64,000 nt of DNA, from the NCBI RefSeq assembly GCF_905147365.1, contig NC_056416.1, forward strand, positions 2,624,001 to 2,688,000, written 5' to 3'. Below the pieces are notes generated by a model, which ran no database searches, was not told the DNA's origin, and was given only the letters and a program-made list of their open reading frames with translations. Source of the stretch: Aricia agestis. Lineage: Eukaryota > Arthropoda > Insecta > Lepidoptera > Lycaenidae. Below are positions 38,101 through 41,561 of the stretch, piece by piece. Positions within the stretch are counted from its first letter, which is position 1, and the number at the start of each line of letters is the position of its first letter. The translations under genes were made by a program, and so were the position numbers.

Positions 38101-41100
38101 TAAGTCGCGCAGCAAATCACGCGGCAAGTCGCGCAGCAAGTCACGCGGCAAATCGTGCAGCAAGTCACGCGGCAAGTCGCGCAGCAAGTCACGCGGCAAG
38201 TTGCGCAGCAAGTCACGCGGCAAGTCGCGCAGCAAGTCTCGCGGCAAGTCGTGCGGTAAATCGCGCTCACGGTCGAGATCGCGGTCCCATACGTCGCGCT
38301 CCAGATCCAGATCGTACTCGTCGTCAAGGTAAATAATTATTATTATGTATTACTTATAATACTACAGTTGACCGTAGATAAGTCATTTTTTTAAATAACG
38401 TTTTGGCAATAGTTGTCGCCCGTATTTGTTATTAAAGTATTCCTGGTTTATCATAAATTCTCGAAATTCTCACTCTAAACAAAAGTATCATCGAAGAAAT
38501 TAATAGGCAGTTGAAAAACCCACGTCATTTGGTCGGAGGCTGAGTTTGACAGACCCCGACCAAATTACGTAGGTCCCTCATCTGCCTATGAATTAACTTC
38601 TCTGATAGTACAAAACGGCATGGTCTCCCCCATGCCATGAAGTAAACCTAAAAAAAGAAGATAATCGTTTACATTCATTAAAAAAAACATTTTCCAGGCG
38701 TTCCCGGTCGTCGCGGTCCAGCTCGTACAGCAGCCGCAGCTCCTCCCGCTCGTCGCGCAGCTCGTCGCGATCCACACGCTCCTCGAGGTGAATAAATTAA
38801 CGTAAAATATGTAGACAGGGAGTTTGAAGGGTATTGAATTATAAGTGGTCGAGTTTATGTTCACCAACATAATCTAATATCAGTTACAACATATTATTGA
38901 AATTTGACAATTCTCTCAAAAGTCACTACTGACTTATAAACCTACATACTGTAGTATAAACGTACAAACTTACATGTAAGCGTACGTACAATCGTACAAA
39001 CTGACGTTATAAGCGTACATAGGACGATGACGGGCGTGTACGGCGAGTACCGGTCGCGGTCGCCGTCGATCCCACGCCGCGCCGGCTCGCCGAGCTTCCT
39101 CGACCGACGCCGCATCACGAGGTAGACTCGTGTGATGTGCTTTAGGCGTTTTTTTTAATTTAATCAGTGTGCTGCGTAGTAACATTTTTTTTTGGTGAGT
39201 GCGAGCGGGTGATCGATCGAAAGTATTCAGTATAACATCTGTGTCTATGCTATAATATACTAGGTGTACCGTGTATCGAAACGTAGTGATAACACTTTAG
39301 GGTGTGTATGTTTTCCTTATAATATAGAGTTCACAGTGAAAGTAGCAGCGTTGAAAGAGCATTTTTTTTCATATTTTTTAAAAAAGATTAAAATATTTAC
39401 TCTTTCACCGCTGCTACTTTCATAGTGTACTCTATATAGGGGACTTATACACACCCTAAAGTATTATCACTTAGTTTTGTTACATTCTGTATAACATAGA
39501 CCGGCAGTGTGCTACTGAAACACATTTGTATAGTTGTCTTATGTAACGCTAATAGTAACCACATGTTATACTATCGCTGTATTCGGTTGCCCGTTAGTGC
39601 TGACTGCTGTTCTTTAGATGTTGTATTTACTAGGATTTTTGTTTAACCTGTGTGATTGCGCCACGTAGTAACATATTGATGTTTTCGATAGATTTAATTA
39701 TTTTTAATTATTTTTCGCTTGACTTTTTATATTAACACAATGTCACTCTGGGTTCATTAACATATTTGTCCCAATATTTTCTTTTCAAACCAAATTATAT
39801 GTCTTCAATTTCTTCTGTGTTGAAATGTGAAAAAAAACTTCGCATCAAATGCCGCTTCCAAAAAAAAAAATGATCCCTCTAAAAAAACTTAACAATATTA
39901 TTTTTGAATGATTTTAAATTATTAATCTTTTTACATGTCAATTTCTACATTTACATTCAAAGATTTCAGTACTAATTTGTTTTAATATTGTGTGATACAC
40001 CTAATATTTTTTATCATTTCGCTTTATACATAGTGATGCATTTATTGTGTATCCCTTGGGTCAAGTCTTTAGCTAAACATAACAAACACCAAACAAAATT
40101 GTTTCCTTTTACCAAGAAACAAACACCGCTCGCTACATACATGTAATGTATAAATGCATCGCTATCATCATATTTTCATTTGCTTGTATTATATGTATAT
40201 TTTTCTTTTGTTTATAGAAAAAAATCACGAAAGTATAGCACGAGTTCAGAAGACACGAGTAGTAGCTCCGATTAGTGAAGCTTAGGTTTAAGTTATAAGT
40301 TTGACACCCGCTATTATACATATTGTATAGACTTTCTTATTACATTCACTCTAATAAAAAATTAAGAGAACATTGCGTTTGTTGTACCAAATAATTCCAT
40401 GGTTTGTGCTTAACTAATTAACTGGGACGCATGAGTGAGGCCGCGGCTTCGAATTTTGCGACGCTGTGGCGGCAAATTTGAGGCTTCGGCCTTAGTGTTA
40501 AGTATTAACACATAACAAGGGATTGTCACCAATTTTAATTTGTAAAATTGTAACTTTGTTTCAAATTACATTGCAGTCTTGATAAGTAAGCCTAACCTTA
40601 ATTATATTAAATTTACGCTCGCAAAATGCGTGCACGTATGGCGTATACGTACGCTATGACGTCACTAATGTTTATAAAGGTGCTTTAATAAGTAGTAACA
40701 CTCAATTCTTAAGACTGTTAAAAACTTAACATAAGAGCATTTATTATTAATTACAAATAAATATAAATTAAATATTTATTTTTCCGTAGCGCTCCCATTA
40801 TAGATCTTACGTATCCGTCAAAGAAATACAAGTTTAGAAGACGATGAATGGAATAAGAAATACGAGAAACCCGTACTGTGTGATGTAAAATGACTCTAGT
40901 GTGTTTTTAATTATAGTTTTGTGTTATTAAATTTTATTTTAATTTTACATTTTGTTTTTTTTTCTTGCATGGTAGAAATTTTAGTGCTATTTGAATGTGT
41001 GAGTATTCGGTAAGTATTTTTGTAAGTTTGAATAGTAGTGCACCCCTTTATTTCTTCAAATCTTTGTAATAAATATTTTAGATGAGTTAATGTTTTAAAT

Positions 41101-41561
41101 ATTTAAATATTACTAAGAAGTTAGTAAATTTTCATAAATTACATAAACGTTAAATGAAACAAAAAAAACAAGACAAATTGTAAATAGTTTTGAATACAGA
41201 AGGCTGGAACATATTGACAACACGTAAGTATTTTGTATACATTTATCACAAGGCCCACTTGAGCCAGTCTGGAATATTTCCTTCTGGAATATAATGCCTT
41301 CTCTTTCATTAACACTAAGATCATGAGATAACATGACATTTAATTCTTTACTTGGCCTAGTCATAAGTTGTTCATCATCTAACAACGTAACATACTAATC
41401 CATTCCCATCTACTAACGTGTCCCAACTAACAATTAACAGTGCACGCAAAAGACCGATCCCCTATCGAAGACCGACGCCGTCGTCCGTATCCAGTGGAAG
41501 TTACTCCAGCCGGTCTTCTCACAAGAGTTGGAGCAGATCACCACGGCATGAAGAAGAATAA
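8111..41561 (+). CDS. Srrm234: Srrm2/3/4-type spliceosomal SR protein (CWC21 family), eMIC isoform
   Basis: Exons: 8111-8365 (ATG at 8127), 20987-21088, 31431-31646, 31900-31959, 33046-33166, 36092-36144, 36238-38328, 38698-38787, 39023-39121, 41441-41561. They join without frame conflict into 1063 residues. The N-terminus MYNGIGLTTPRGSGTNGYVQ is the hallmark of SRRM2/CWC21. Residues about 45-115 form the cwf21 domain (ILDHERKRKIEVKCAELEDTL), which in relatives binds Prp8/Snu114 in the activated spliceosome. RDAFGISPRFVEGTSLDPER follows, then Lys tracts, then a roughly 700-residue Arg/Ser domain including repeated KSRSKSRG. The last two exons encode the eMIC domain (SPSFLDRRRIT + SARKRPIPYRRP), which in Srrm3/4 and invertebrate Srrm234 promotes neural microexon inclusion. 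Introns reach 12.6 and 10.3 kb and are loaded with transposons. The shorter, probably general isoform ends at 40275. Exon limits are inferred from frame and splice signals. Confidence 0.9.
8896..8983. repeat. half copy of the 28-kb palindromic element
   Basis: TTCTCATAGAAAAAGTTGTTC, TTTTGACGGGCTCATTTGATGG and the following GTGTTTACAATAACA match one arm of the inverted-repeat element at 28026-28274. Only one arm is present here, so this is a truncated or solo arm. It lies in Srrm234 intron 1. Confidence 0.6.
9040..9420. other. intronic stretch with a 30-bp perfect palindrome
   Basis: A 114-codon open frame here is low-complexity and hydrophobic and has no recognisable domain, so I do not call it a gene. 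Bases 9273-9302 form a perfect palindrome centred on TGACGTCA (arm CTACGAAAGACTGAC). The arm is flanked by partly complementary TACAAA/TTTGTA. Confidence 0.5.
9893..10307 (-). repeat. lepidopteran dispersed repeat (TCGGCCAAGTGTGAGTCGGAC family), copy 1
   Basis: On the minus strand this begins with AATCGGCCAAGTGTGAGTCGG and runs through GGAGCCCCCCTTAAATATTT and a CAGACGGACAGAC-like block to a GGTTCCGT/GGTTATGGAACCC end. A copy in the opposite orientation lies at 50024-50500. This family is frequent in moth genomes. It has no coding capacity. Whether it is a SINE or another non-autonomous element is unclear. Confidence 0.65.
10611..10856. mobile_element. hAT MITE with perfect 8-bp duplication
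   Basis: The ends are CAAGGGCGTCGCCAGCCGATGG and its near complement TTGGCGACGCCCTTG. The flanks are identical 8-mers TAATTACC (10603-10610 and 10857-10864). Poly-G (GGGGGGGG) and poly-C runs lie just inside the ends. It belongs with the elements at 41693 and 44479, which share the GGGCGT end and the G/C tracts. It is inserted in Srrm234 intron 1. Confidence 0.85.
11500..12334. repeat. diverged repeats upstream of the gypsy element
   Basis: Phrases such as TTTTGCGCCC (11548, 11721), CGTCGTAAAA (11853, 11902) and AAATGGCTTTTACA (12005, 12213) recur. The segment from 11530 to 11790 has a GCGCCC-rich start and end that could be an old hAT-like MITE, but I could not define its ends or a target duplication. 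No gene is seen. Confidence 0.35.
12335..12881 (-). repeat. 3' LTR of the gypsy element
   Basis: This 547-bp LTR begins TGTTACG and ends CGTAACA on the plus strand, giving the usual TG...CA ends in either reading. Compared by eye it is identical to the LTR at 18037-18583. On the minus strand it contains a TATA-like CATATAAAAAG near 12600 and AATAAA near 12395. Confidence 0.9.
12893..16498 (-). CDS. gypsy Pol polyprotein (protease, RT, RNase H, integrase), -1 frame
   Basis: The frame is open for about 1,190 codons after the slippage site and ends in TAA at 12893-12895. Numbering from the GTG at 16465: protease with LDTGAS near residue 37; reverse transcriptase about 310-490 with LDLKSGYWQV and YLDDVII; RNase H about 590-710 beginning IVDTDAS; integrase HHCC zinc finger about 815-865 (H..H then CRKCTTC); DDE core about 880-1010 with VDVAGP, SDQGRNFE and HPQSDGMVERFNQ; a C-terminal domain ending in KVVHIDRLARYHG. 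There is no chromodomain and no stop within the frame. Pol has no ATG of its own near the start. It is in the -1 frame relative to gag and would be made as a Gag-Pol fusion through the slippery site. Confidence 0.92.
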   Translation of the reverse strand, partial: GKRIKARTKGRVLADKEEAPITVISQACSGNSLVIQGTINRTDCKMTLDTGASRTIVNPNLVKAARRHKRRINCRLLTASGQPIPVLGEMSVTINVGGSSYPHDVIVAEIMDDCILGLDFMKKHNCRINVADGVFKCGEEEIFILGGACGKVECVKKVIIPGRAEARVLVKLPPAGKKKSNRCVLIEDTPTKTSAHKLMTARTLVSGSSNAVVRVLNLGDREFCLNKGDVIGKCEEVVWMRKCNSITGSDSANTSNYGIVTELLDDCKSNLTYSQSMKAKKFLQRHANIFSSQEGDLGRTSMVQHRIDTGSENPIRQRARRIPSAKEKEVEGLLEDMRRNKIIEPSASPWCSPVVLVKRKDGSTRFCVDYRRLNDVTKKDSYPLPRIDDTLDTLSGMKWFSTLDLKSGYWQVEIHPKDKEKTAFSTGKGLWQFNVMPFGLCNAPATFERLMECVLAGLVGEACLVYLDDVIIVGRDFEDHLRNLERVFAKIEGFFAKLKLNPKKCRLFRSKVNYLGHVISSDGIQTDPEKLEAVQNWPTPKNKTEVRAFLGLCSYYRRFVKGFSEIAKPLHRLTEDKRQFIWDETSEDSFQKLKKHLCEKPILGYPQPEGQFIVDTDASNTAIGGVLSQKQGEREVVIAYFSKSLSKPKRNYCVTRRELLAVVKTLQHFSKYLIGRQFLLRTDHAALKWLLQFKNPEGQVARWIEQLQEYDFKTEHRSGKSHGNADALSRRPCSEDCKHCVKQESNEVTLKLTKTSPLGPWENDAMREAQETDDDLRHIITWKKRGNEKPIWSEVAPTGAVTKAYWAQFDSLILQNGILYRKWEKTNGREFHLQIVVPRTRVPDVLREMHDGVSGGHLGVKRTLTKVRERFYWLHCRDDVQDWCRKCTTCAAVKGPQTRSRGSLRLYNVGAPWERIAVDVAGPFPVTESGNKYFMVVMDYFTKWPEVFAIPNQEATTVASKLVEEVISRFGVPLEIHSDQGRNFESQVFQEVCRILGMYKTKTTAYHPQSDGMVERFNQTLERHLAKLVDDKQKDWDKYIPLFLLSYRTAEHESIKATPAYVNYGRELRVPVDLLTGGSPEEPKTVPDYVCDLRKKMCYIHAMVRENGLQSSENMKTRYDRKSNTSGFEEGSLVWLHNPTRRKGKSPKLQPKWDGPYKVVTRLNDVTYRIQKQPRGTFKVVHIDRLARYHGSNNDARDEHL
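16486..17976 (-). CDS. gypsy Gag protein
   Basis: This frame spans 496 codons. The first ~130 residues are Ala/Pro/Thr/His-rich imperfect repeats of the APPTxxxATPTGSAH type. A Glu/Gln/Lys-rich likely coiled coil follows at about 140-235, then a capsid-like region at 260-430 (PPYDGTTSWNAYRQQF) and a single CCHC-type knuckle near residue 455. The knuckle reads CYKYGERGHLQLNC, with Tyr at the second Cys position. The frame opens with GTG rather than ATG. An ATG 34 bases upstream (18010) opens a 53-codon frame in another phase that contains the same kind of repeat phrase. This suggests an indel in the repeat tract of this copy, so Gag may be 5'-disrupted. The stop is TAA at 16486-16488. Confidence 0.88.
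   Translation of the reverse strand: MSGQGRSELLPLTPRGELRRPHPLGTKLRPLRDRSHSLAPPTDHAHQAPPTVGEATPTGSAHRDTPTGHAPQAPPTLAVATPTGSAHQAPPTQATPTGAAHWAPPAQAPSTSSIYPATPVVSTAPQMALQLESIIELIQALQESQKAESQALKDSQKAMMEAQERKLGAEIRAIRESQEQQKDLQEKALGAIKDVSDTVVKLRKDVDVMDERVTGLGVDMENVKTGLTELQKWKVRVETTGIATSSGTSVVVQGPRVKVPPYDGTTSWNAYRQQFQTVASANGWNDEQCLTALTVALRGQALSILEAHTGNGFKDLMEALESRYGERHLEHVFRAQLRDRVQRPGEGLQQWALEIEKLVKKAHPGADSKMIDTNIVQAFVDAIRDLEVRAAVRLRHHTSLKEALAHALEVEAVRRDIRQTYKIREVSEEVKEVKAPTKRSSGAMCYKYGERGHLQLNCPQKETQMARMKMLEERLEQMEELQKQGASFPARDQGNE
16492..16498 (-). promoter_or_regulatory. -1 ribosomal frameshift heptamer between gag and pol
   Basis: Read on the minus strand the bases are GGGAAAC, parsed by the gag frame as G GGA AAC, a canonical X XXY YYZ slippery site. 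The next gag codons are GAA and the stop TAA. Slipping back one base enters the pol frame, which is open from here to 12895. I did not model the downstream pseudoknot or stem. Confidence 0.85.
17640..17900 (-). repeat. imperfect tandem repeats in 5' gag
   Basis: Units of about 12-20 bp built on GTGGGCGGAGCCTGG and CAGTGGGCGTGGC on the plus strand repeat more than ten times. They encode the APPT/ATPTG phrases of Gag. Because the unit length is variable, phase changes within the array would alter the reading frame. Confidence 0.75.
17849..18010 (-). other. short ATG-initiated frame at the gag start
   Basis: From the first ATG after the primer-binding site (18010, minus strand) a 53-codon frame runs to TGA at 17849-17851. 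It includes ATPTGDQAPPT, the same kind of phrase that dominates the main gag frame, but is one base out of phase with it. The likeliest reading is that gag originally began here and an indel in the repeats split the frame. A real short leader frame cannot be excluded. Confidence 0.55.
18017..18034 (-). promoter_or_regulatory. gypsy primer-binding site, tRNA-Leu type
   Basis: On the plus strand the bases read ATCCCACTTCTGACACCA, which is the 3' end of an insect tRNA-Leu including CCA. The minus strand is therefore complementary over 18 bases. It lies two bases inside the 5' LTR, as expected for a gypsy-type element. Leu-primed elements such as the mdg3 group are known. Confidence 0.85.
18037..18583 (-). 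repeat. 5' LTR of the gypsy element, shared with a partial second copy
   Basis: It has the same length and sequence as 12335-12881. In transcription order it is preceded by the last 256 bp of another pol gene instead of host DNA. It therefore serves as the 3' LTR of a truncated upstream copy and the 5' LTR of the complete copy. Confidence 0.9.
18584..18839 (-). pseudogene. truncated second gypsy copy: last 256 bp of pol
   Basis: These bases repeat 12882-13137 exactly by eye, including the polypurine tract, the pol stop and the last roughly 80 codons of integrase. The identity stops abruptly at 18839 (GATTTCC), after which LINE sequence follows. The unit order on the minus strand is pol end, LTR, gag, pol, LTR. 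This is the arrangement left by LTR-LTR recombination or a tandem insertion followed by deletion. Confidence 0.9.
18840..18937 (+). pseudogene. LINE 3' end with (AAT)n tail
   Basis: The plus strand encodes WKERGEAFAQQWDTVG and a stop, the C-terminal end of a common lepidopteran LINE ORF2, followed by a run of TAA/AAT units. Only about 100 bp remain. Its left side is the breakpoint with the truncated gypsy copy. Confidence 0.8.
18938..19197. other. intronic sequence, nothing recognised
   Basis: AT-rich sequence of Srrm234 intron 1. The run GCGCACGATAATATTAGCAAT at 19138-19158 resembles TTATTATTGCTAATGC at 19746 beyond the MITE, possibly remnants of one older repeat. No gene is seen. Confidence 0.35.
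19198..19722. mobile_element. MITE with GGGGG(A)TATTA termini
   Basis: The left end GGGGGATATTAGATTATCAT and the complement of the right end (GGGGGTATTACATTATCATT) form terminal inverted repeats of about 35 bp that continue into TATTGGATC. TTGGATCC and TGATCATA motifs recur inside. A TAA trinucleotide is present next to both ends, so a PIF/Harbinger-type target is possible but unproven. Confidence 0.65.
19723..20986. other. intronic sequence before Srrm234 exon 2
   Basis: No gene or defined element was recognised. Bases around 20226-20265 form an AT-rich hairpin (AATCATTGCAAT and its complement). From 20700 the GC content rises toward the small coding exon, but no initiator ATG in frame with it was found, so an alternative promoter here is speculation. 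Confidence 0.35.
21089..21518. other. intronic sequence after Srrm234 exon 2
   Basis: AT-rich intron sequence directly after the GTGAGT donor. No repeat or gene was identified. Confidence 0.35.
21519..21844. mobile_element. MITE with AAGGGCCTGTTTCACCACTT termini
   Basis: The left end AAGGGCCTGTTTCACCACTT is repeated in inverted form as AAGTGGTGAAACAGGCCCTT at the right. Sub-terminal parts (GATAAAGTGCCGAATAGGCTATTC) recur in shorter relatives at 22315-22447 and 32838-32980. It is non-coding. The transposase superfamily is not determined. Confidence 0.75.
21908..22266 (-). mobile_element. tRNA-derived SINE
   Basis: On the minus strand the element starts near 22265 with TGGTCCAGTGGTTAAGTGCG, which fits a pol III A box (TGGTCCAGTGG). 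The B box GGTTCGATTCC follows. The body contains the widespread lepidopteran phrases CTGATTGTCTGAC and CCAGTCGTGTCGGTCTTCC. The 3' end is a (TTAT)n-like tail at 21908-21921. No coding capacity. Confidence 0.75.
22315..22447. mobile_element. short MITE of the GCCTGTTTCACCACTT family
   Basis: It opens with GAGCCTGTTTCACCACTTCC and closes with AACTTTATCAGAAAGTGGTG. It has the internal GTAGGCTATCCACC / AATAGCCTATTCGG inverted pair seen in the element at 21519. It is a shorter, diverged relative. Confidence 0.6.
22690..22915. repeat. dispersed CGCGAC-type repeat fragment
   Basis: Phrases such as TGTGTGTAACCTCTTCACGC, AAACCGCTGAATCAATTTTG and GTTGCGGGCGTCATCTAG are typical of a repeat family common in Lepidoptera. 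Related pieces are at 23340-23580, 28620-28857, 61310-61510 and 61868-62515. It is non-coding here; the parent element is unclear. Confidence 0.5.
22985..23132 (+). pseudogene. LINE ORF2 3' fragment with poly-A tail
   Basis: Plus-strand reading gives RGRPRRRRRPSSLD, then NWKTLGEAFAQQWDSIGS and a stop. This is the conserved end of lepidopteran LINEs, followed by an A-run at 23125-23132. A small internal deletion appears to bring the GRPR and WK..GEAFAQQWD motifs together. Dead fragment. Confidence 0.75.
23640..24237. mobile_element. cluster of palindromic mariner-like MITEs
   Basis: Units start with AAAATAAGTGATAATACTTTAG and GGTGTGTACGTGTTCCTTG, continue with GAAAGTAGCAGCGCTGAAAG and TTTTTTCACTTTTGTATGGG, and then run back as the complement. 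Two units (23640-23890 and 23895-24237) lie back to back, separated by CACTGTATAGAAGTATATATACAGTGTG. The second unit contains an extra internal duplication. TA dinucleotides bound the units, as in Tc1/mariner targets. Relatives occur at 28290-28560, 39285-39492 and 59930-60068. Confidence 0.75.
24460..25320. repeat. dispersed lepidopteran repeats, non-coding
   Basis: CGAGCAATTCTTGTATATAA, AATCGGCCCCAACGATTTTC, GGGGGTTTCGGGGGCGATAA and CGAGCAAAGCTCGG are familiar parts of a moth repeat family (24465-24655). A second block (24920-25315) holds GTCTGTCTGTTTGTTCCGGC and GACGCGGACGAAGTTGCGGG. No frame of interest is present. Confidence 0.5.
25797..25965. mobile_element. small hAT MITE remnant with perfect 8-bp duplication
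   Basis: The left end CAGGGGTTCCCAAACTTATTTTG is a typical hAT MITE terminus. It is flanked by CTCTAGAG at 25789-25796, and the same 8-mer occurs at 25966-25973. The right terminal repeat is degraded. G/C-rich tracts (GCGCCCCCT, CGCCCCCAT, CCGCCCCCC) lie inside. Confidence 0.7.
26300..26390 (-). repeat. SINE-like head with A- and B-box matches
   Basis: On the minus strand GCGCTAGCTCAGCTAATT resembles a tRNA A box and, about 45 bases on, GGATCGATACC fits a B box. The A-box region lacks the final GG, so the match is imperfect. A decayed tRNA-derived SINE head is the likeliest reading; it does not fold as a complete tRNA by eye. Confidence 0.4.
26400..26640. repeat. degenerate tandem array of GCTCGCAGCGC...TTTTT units
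   Basis: Phrases of the form (G/T)CTCG(C/G)AGCGCA-TAG/GGA followed by T-runs and GTTTTACTCGC recur six or more times with variable spacing. There is no gene. The array is in Srrm234 intron 2. Confidence 0.55.
26641..28008. other. intronic sequence, no gene recognised
   Basis: AT-rich sequence of Srrm234 intron 2. A short inverted pair, AAGGGCCAGCGATAGCAATTTCG near 26919 and CGAAAATCTGGCTATCGCTGGC near 27277, may bound an old ~380-bp MITE. No coding features were found. Confidence 0.4.
28026..28274. mobile_element. long palindromic (foldback) MITE
   Basis: Arms of more than 100 bp are inverted copies of each other: TTAGTGTAAACATCGTTATCC, TCATCAAATGAGCCCGTC, AACTTTTTCTATGAGAA, and CGTCTTCATACCC toward the centre. 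The loop is near 28130-28150. TA dinucleotides flank both ends. A single diverged arm is found at 8896-8983. Confidence 0.8.
28290..28560. mobile_element. mariner-like palindromic MITE, diverged copy
   Basis: AACTGAGTGATAGTACTTTAGG opens it and ACAAAGTATTGTCGCTTCATTTTG closes it. It carries the internal GAAAGTAAAAGCGTTGAAGG, GACGCTGGGGCGCTTGCCC and TCTTTCAGCGCTGC motifs of the cluster at 23640. It is non-coding. Confidence 0.65.
28561..30500. other. intronic sequence with one dispersed repeat and a short direct duplication
   Basis: 28620-28857 is a copy of the repeat family seen at 22690 (GACGCCCGCAAGACGCAACTC, CAGCGGTTTGGGCGTGAGG, TTTCGCATTTGTCATATTAG). At 29518-29620 a unit AAAAAACGCCATCTA-TGACGC-CAGGAATACTA occurs twice in tandem with about 57-bp spacing. 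The rest is AT-rich with no gene recognised. Confidence 0.5.
30530..31100. other. GC-rich island in Srrm234 intron 2, function unknown
   Basis: About 570 bp are much richer in G and C than the flanks. Plus-strand frames (86 and 116 codons) have no recognisable domain. One minus-strand frame gives YAAARTLRKQSFPDPNDTLVAL with stops upstream, which looks like a decayed coding fragment but has no family I can name. An A-box-like TGGTAGAGCGG (30787) and a TTCGAAC (30825) lie at tRNA-like spacing, but no acceptor stem pairs. It could be a retropseudogene, an alternative-promoter CpG-rich exon, or a decayed element. Confidence 0.4.
31960..33045. other. Srrm234 intron 4 with a small MITE
   Basis: The intron is AT-rich. 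32838-32980 carries CTAAGTTCTGGATAGGCTATCC, GAGTATGGAATATCT and TATCAGTAAGTGGTGAAACCC, a diverged relative of the MITE at 21519. No further exon was recognised. Confidence 0.5.
33167..36091. other. Srrm234 intron 5
   Basis: The intron is 2.9 kb. TTGGCAAAATCAATTACA near 35288 and TGTAATTGATTTTACCAAACG near 35578 are inverted copies that may bound a roughly 340-bp MITE. TATGGCTAACTCGCG...GGATGCGCTTAAATCC (34651-34690) and GGATTTAAGCGCGATTC (35062) are another inverted pair. No coding exon was recognised. Confidence 0.45.
38080..38265 (+). repeat. 24-bp coding tandem repeat (KSRSKSRG) in Srrm234
   Basis: Units of the form GGCAAGTCGCGCAGCAAGTCACGC repeat about seven times and encode the octapeptide KSRSKSRG with small variations (KSCSKSRG, KLRSKSRG). 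The region is GC-rich against the AT-rich surroundings. This type of array expands and contracts easily, so the copy number is likely to vary between individuals or assemblies. Confidence 0.85.
39023..39121 (+). CDS. Srrm234: Srrm234 penultimate exon: N-terminal half of the eMIC domain
   Basis: After the acceptor TACATAG the exon encodes TMTGVYGEYRSRSPSIPRR and then AGSPSFLDRRRIT. SPSFL(D/E)(R/K)RRIT is the conserved start of the enhancer-of-microexons domain. The exon is 99 bp, starts and ends in phase 2, and its donor is AG|GTAGAC. If it is not spliced, the reading frame meets TAG immediately at the donor, giving a truncated end. Confidence 0.85.
39285..39492. mobile_element. mariner-like palindromic MITE in the eMIC intron
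   Basis: CGTAGTGATAACACTTTAGGG opens it and CACCCTAAAGTATTATCACTTAG closes it. It has internal GAAAGTAGCAGCGTTGAAAG and CTTTCACCGCTGCTACTTTC arms. It belongs to the family clustered at 23640. It lies between the eMIC exon halves, upstream of both alternative terminal exons. Confidence 0.7.
40218..40275 (+). CDS. Srrm234: Srrm234 alternative terminal exon without eMIC
   Basis: The acceptor TTTGTTTATAG is followed by a frame that, joined in phase 2 to the donor at 38787, encodes RKKSRKYSTSSEDTSSSSD and stops at 40273-40275. This gives a 1009-residue protein. AATAAA lies 78 bases after the stop (40353-40358), so this is a self-sufficient last exon upstream of the eMIC last exon. In other invertebrates the non-eMIC 3' end of this gene is the general form and the eMIC 3' end is neural; that tissue pattern is inference here. 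Confidence 0.8.
40353..40358 (+). terminator. polyadenylation signal of the short Srrm234 isoform
   Basis: An AATAAA hexamer sits 78 bases downstream of the stop of the alternative terminal exon. GT/T-rich sequence (GCGTTTGTTGTACC) follows. Confidence 0.6.
40790..40847 (+). CDS. Srrm234: possible third Srrm234 terminal exon
   Basis: A pyrimidine-rich acceptor (TTTATTTTTCCGTAG) is followed by a phase-2-compatible frame encoding APIIDLTYPSKKYKFRRR and a stop. Like the other two terminal exons it needs one base to complete the split codon. AATAAA is found at 41068-41073. I do not recognise the peptide, and a 19-codon frame can arise by chance. Confidence 0.3.
41441..41561 (+). CDS. Srrm234: Srrm234 last exon: C-terminal half of the eMIC domain
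   Basis: After the acceptor CAATTAACAG the joined codon AGT starts SARKRPIPYRRPTPSS, the most conserved block of eMIC. A Ser/Arg-rich tail (SSRSSHKSWSRSPRHEEE) and a TAA stop at 41559-41561 follow. AATAAA hexamers occur at 41928-41933 and 42934-42939. In known family members this domain is necessary for microexon inclusion. Confidence 0.85.

Noticed and set aside
37914..38327. 137-codon minus-strand frame rich in Cys and Thr
   Set aside because: It is the antisense reading of the KSRSKSRG-coding repeats of Srrm234; its regularity comes from the DNA repeat.
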